From positions 10,707,609 to 10,771,608 of the forward strand of contig OX457036.1 in assembly GCA_949752735.1 (NCBI GenBank): a DNA stretch of 64,000 bases. The letters run 5' to 3'. This document shows, piece by piece, positions 62,090 through 64,000 of the stretch. Within the stretch, counting starts at the first letter, position 1; the number at the start of each line of letters is the position of its first letter. This DNA is from Lumbricus terrestris. Lineage: Eukaryota; Annelida; Clitellata; Crassiclitellata; Lumbricidae. The notes beneath the pieces were generated by a model. It ran no database searches, was not told the DNA's origin, and saw only the letters and a list, made by a program, of their open reading frames with translations. The translations under genes and the position numbers were made by a program.

Positions 62090-63755
62090 CAGTGGCGGAA
62101 TTAAATTAAACTCTGTTTATTCTTGTGCCATTTTTTAAAGAAAAAATATATGATAAGTAGCGGTTGCTATAGAAACAACATTAATTATCATTAGGTAAAT
62201 TCTTTTATAGCCTGCGAGACTGGCCAATTGTCGTCTTCTAACGTATCATTTGTATGACGTCACTTCACTCTGATAATAATTGCTATTGTGGTCACAATTA
62301 TTGCCATAGCAACAGATCACAATTACCGCGTTGTTTGGGTGCTAGCTATAGGCCTAGGTCAAGGCAAGTGCTCCGTGATAGTCAGTGTTGGTTGAAGTCA
62401 TGCGGATAGGTCATGTTTTTGTCATGCAATCACAAACTGTACAACAGATAATAAAGGGTATATATTATCGCCAAGCATCGAAAAACATAGAAAATATACC
62501 GCATGCATATTGCAATAAATAACCCGAACGCGAAATTTTTCTGGATGGAGAAACTCGCACTTCAACGAGCTTCTGGTCATTTTCAATACATTTCTATACA
62601 TGACTCTCAAGTAAAAATGTTACTAGATGTTTAATAATACTCAAGCAGTTGCCGAGCGGACTCTAAGACAACAATCTCAGCTTGGTTTAAACGAATGTGC
62701 ATTCCGGAAGGTTTAAACCATGCACACAGTTCTGGGTTTTTAGGTAATGTGCTATTGAAGTGTATGTATCTATATGTCCACTTATATTATAATAGTTACT
62801 CGACTACGCGAGGTTGTCTATTGCCGCCATGATTCATATAAAAGCATCTGTTTTGGGTAGAAAAGCGTACAAGATTCAATGGGGAAGGTTAATAGACACA
62901 CTTGTTACTTCACATTATCGTATACCTTAGTTAAATACCTCGCTGATAAACCCAGGCGGGAGCAGCCAAAGTCACGCCACTGATTCCCTCTGACTTAGAC
63001 TTATCCGTTCAGCTTCTCTCAAACTTGTCTGCAAAACAAGTACCGGTATGAAAGATAATCGTACGAACAAAAAGCTTAATCGATTATTACTCAATTCACC
63101 CCAACTAACAGAGATTAGCTCGAAAACATTCATAGCCAATGGTATTGTTATCATTTTTAAATATCATTATCATCATCATCATTATCATCATCATCATCAT
63201 CACCATCACCATCACCATCATCATCATCGTCGTCGTCATCGTCATCGCCATCGTCGTCGTCGTCATCGCCATCGCCATCGTCTTCGTCGTCGTCGTCGTC
63301 GTCGTCGTCGTCATCGTCATCGCCATCGTCGTCGCCATCGTCTTCGTCGTCGTCGTCGTCATCGCCATCGTCGTCATCGTCATCGCCATCGTCGTCGTCG
63401 TCATCGTCATCGCCATCGTCTTCGTCGTCGTCATCGCCATCGTCTTCGTCGTCGTCGTCGTCGTCGTCGTCGTAAGTCATAATAAAATACCAATACTGGT
63501 ACTTAAATCACACATAATTTTTATGTGACTAGTAATTTTGCGAGAGGAGCCATATAAATATATATAAAATACATTACAATGTTCGTAGACCTACGAATTT
63601 GTGTGTTCGTACACCGTTATGTGCTTGTCTATGTGGTCTGTGTCTGTGTGTATATGCATATAATGTATCTGCATCATTTTTGGGCTGGGAGCGCTTCTGA
63701 GTAGCCTTCATTGAAGAGGCGCTATATAAAATTTTCGAAATAAATAAATATACGT
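62090..63755 (+). repeat. Interspersed repeat X, copy 3 (longest)
   Basis: Collinear with copy 2 and, from about 62765, with copy 1 at 35656-36667. It includes a large CAT/CGT/CGC microsatellite at 63163-63475 in the same position as in the other copies. It ends GGGAGCGCTTCTGAGTAGCC and GAGGCGCTATATAAAATTTT with AAATAAATA. Frames through the microsatellite (His/Arg, Asp-rich) are artefacts. Confidence 0.85.
63163..63475. repeat. CAT/CGT compound microsatellite
   Basis: About 310 bp of mixed CAT, CAC, CGT and CGC triplets. On the minus strand it reads as long Asp-rich runs. Confidence 0.95.
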
Positions 63756-63764
63756 TATTCAAGT

Positions 63765-64000
63765 ACCTCGCTCTACTGTCCATGTAGATCTATGTTTCCT
63801 TTCACTTGCTCTACATCAATGCAGAGCCGTTCGTTTTCTGCGGCTGGTCCAACTACCTGGAATGGACTTCCCTTGATTATGCGACACCTCCTAAGCTCCA
63901 GGGCTGTTTTAAAGGAATTTTTAGAACTGCACACCCCCTTCTTTTTTTCCCATCCTCCATGATAAATTATTTCCAATCGGAGGACAATGACCTTGTTTAC
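63765..64000 (+). mobile_element. LINE 3' region with RT C-terminus, continues to the window edge
   Basis: A frame with RSFSAAGPTTWNGLPLIMRH and then SSRAVLKEFLRTAHP matches the C-terminal RSFxxxGPxxWNxLPxxxR...FKxxLKTxLF motif of CR1/L2/Jockey LINEs. It is the better-preserved counterpart of 61259-61400. The sequence runs to the end of the window. Confidence 0.75.

Overview
The window is animal nuclear DNA, most likely from a marine invertebrate. It has one multi-exon gene with GT-AG introns, one C2H2 zinc-finger gene, and about 50 kb of transposable elements, satellites and microsatellites. The palindromic word TAGGCCTA (and AGGCCT) is scattered through the unique sequence. I recall this as common in echinoderm and some other marine invertebrate genomes, but the species assignment is a weak guess.

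Host genes. (1) A seven-exon gene on the + strand (8204-25067) encodes a ~296-residue single-domain AAA+ ATPase. The exons were assembled by hand from splice consensus, frame continuity and motifs. Walker A is split by intron 3. Walker B, sensor 1 and the arginine-finger segment are in exon 5, and the C-terminal lid helices are in exons 6-7. Its 8.4-kb intron 4 carries two copies of one family of non-LTR retrotransposon. (2) A single-exon reading frame (57273-58571) encodes a 15-finger C2H2 zinc-finger protein. No rRNA, CRISPR array or prokaryote-style operon was seen.

Mobile DNA by region. 0.6-8 kb: a fold-back TA-flanked element, hAT-type elements, a SINE, a 52-60-bp minisatellite and LINE 3' ends. 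8-25 kb: the AAA gene with TE-packed introns. 25-35 kb: tRNA-type SINEs, hAT MITEs and microsatellites. 35-45 kb: fold-back elements, and a satellite whose monomers contain TGACGTCA, split by a 2.6-kb TIR element that itself holds a Helitron and a MITE. 45.8-52.2 kb: a complete LTR retrotransposon with two apparently identical 1511-bp LTRs. Its single 884-aa frame keeps Gag and protease but has lost nearly all of RT, RNase H and the integrase core, fusing an RT stub in frame to the integrase C-terminus. 52.3-56 kb: a three-level nest of TIR elements. 56-64 kb: an RTE-like LINE scrap, the zinc-finger gene, and copies of a ~1.6-kb interspersed repeat with an embedded CAT/CGT microsatellite, followed by LINE RT C-termini.

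At least a dozen insertions could be delimited exactly by 8-bp target-site duplications. Non-autonomous hAT-type transposition has therefore been the main sculptor of this locus. The most unusual objects are the Gag-PR/integrase-tail fusion LTR element, the retrotransposon sitting inside an AAT microsatellite, the CRE-containing satellite, and the small AAA ATPase lacking the usual aromatic pore loop.
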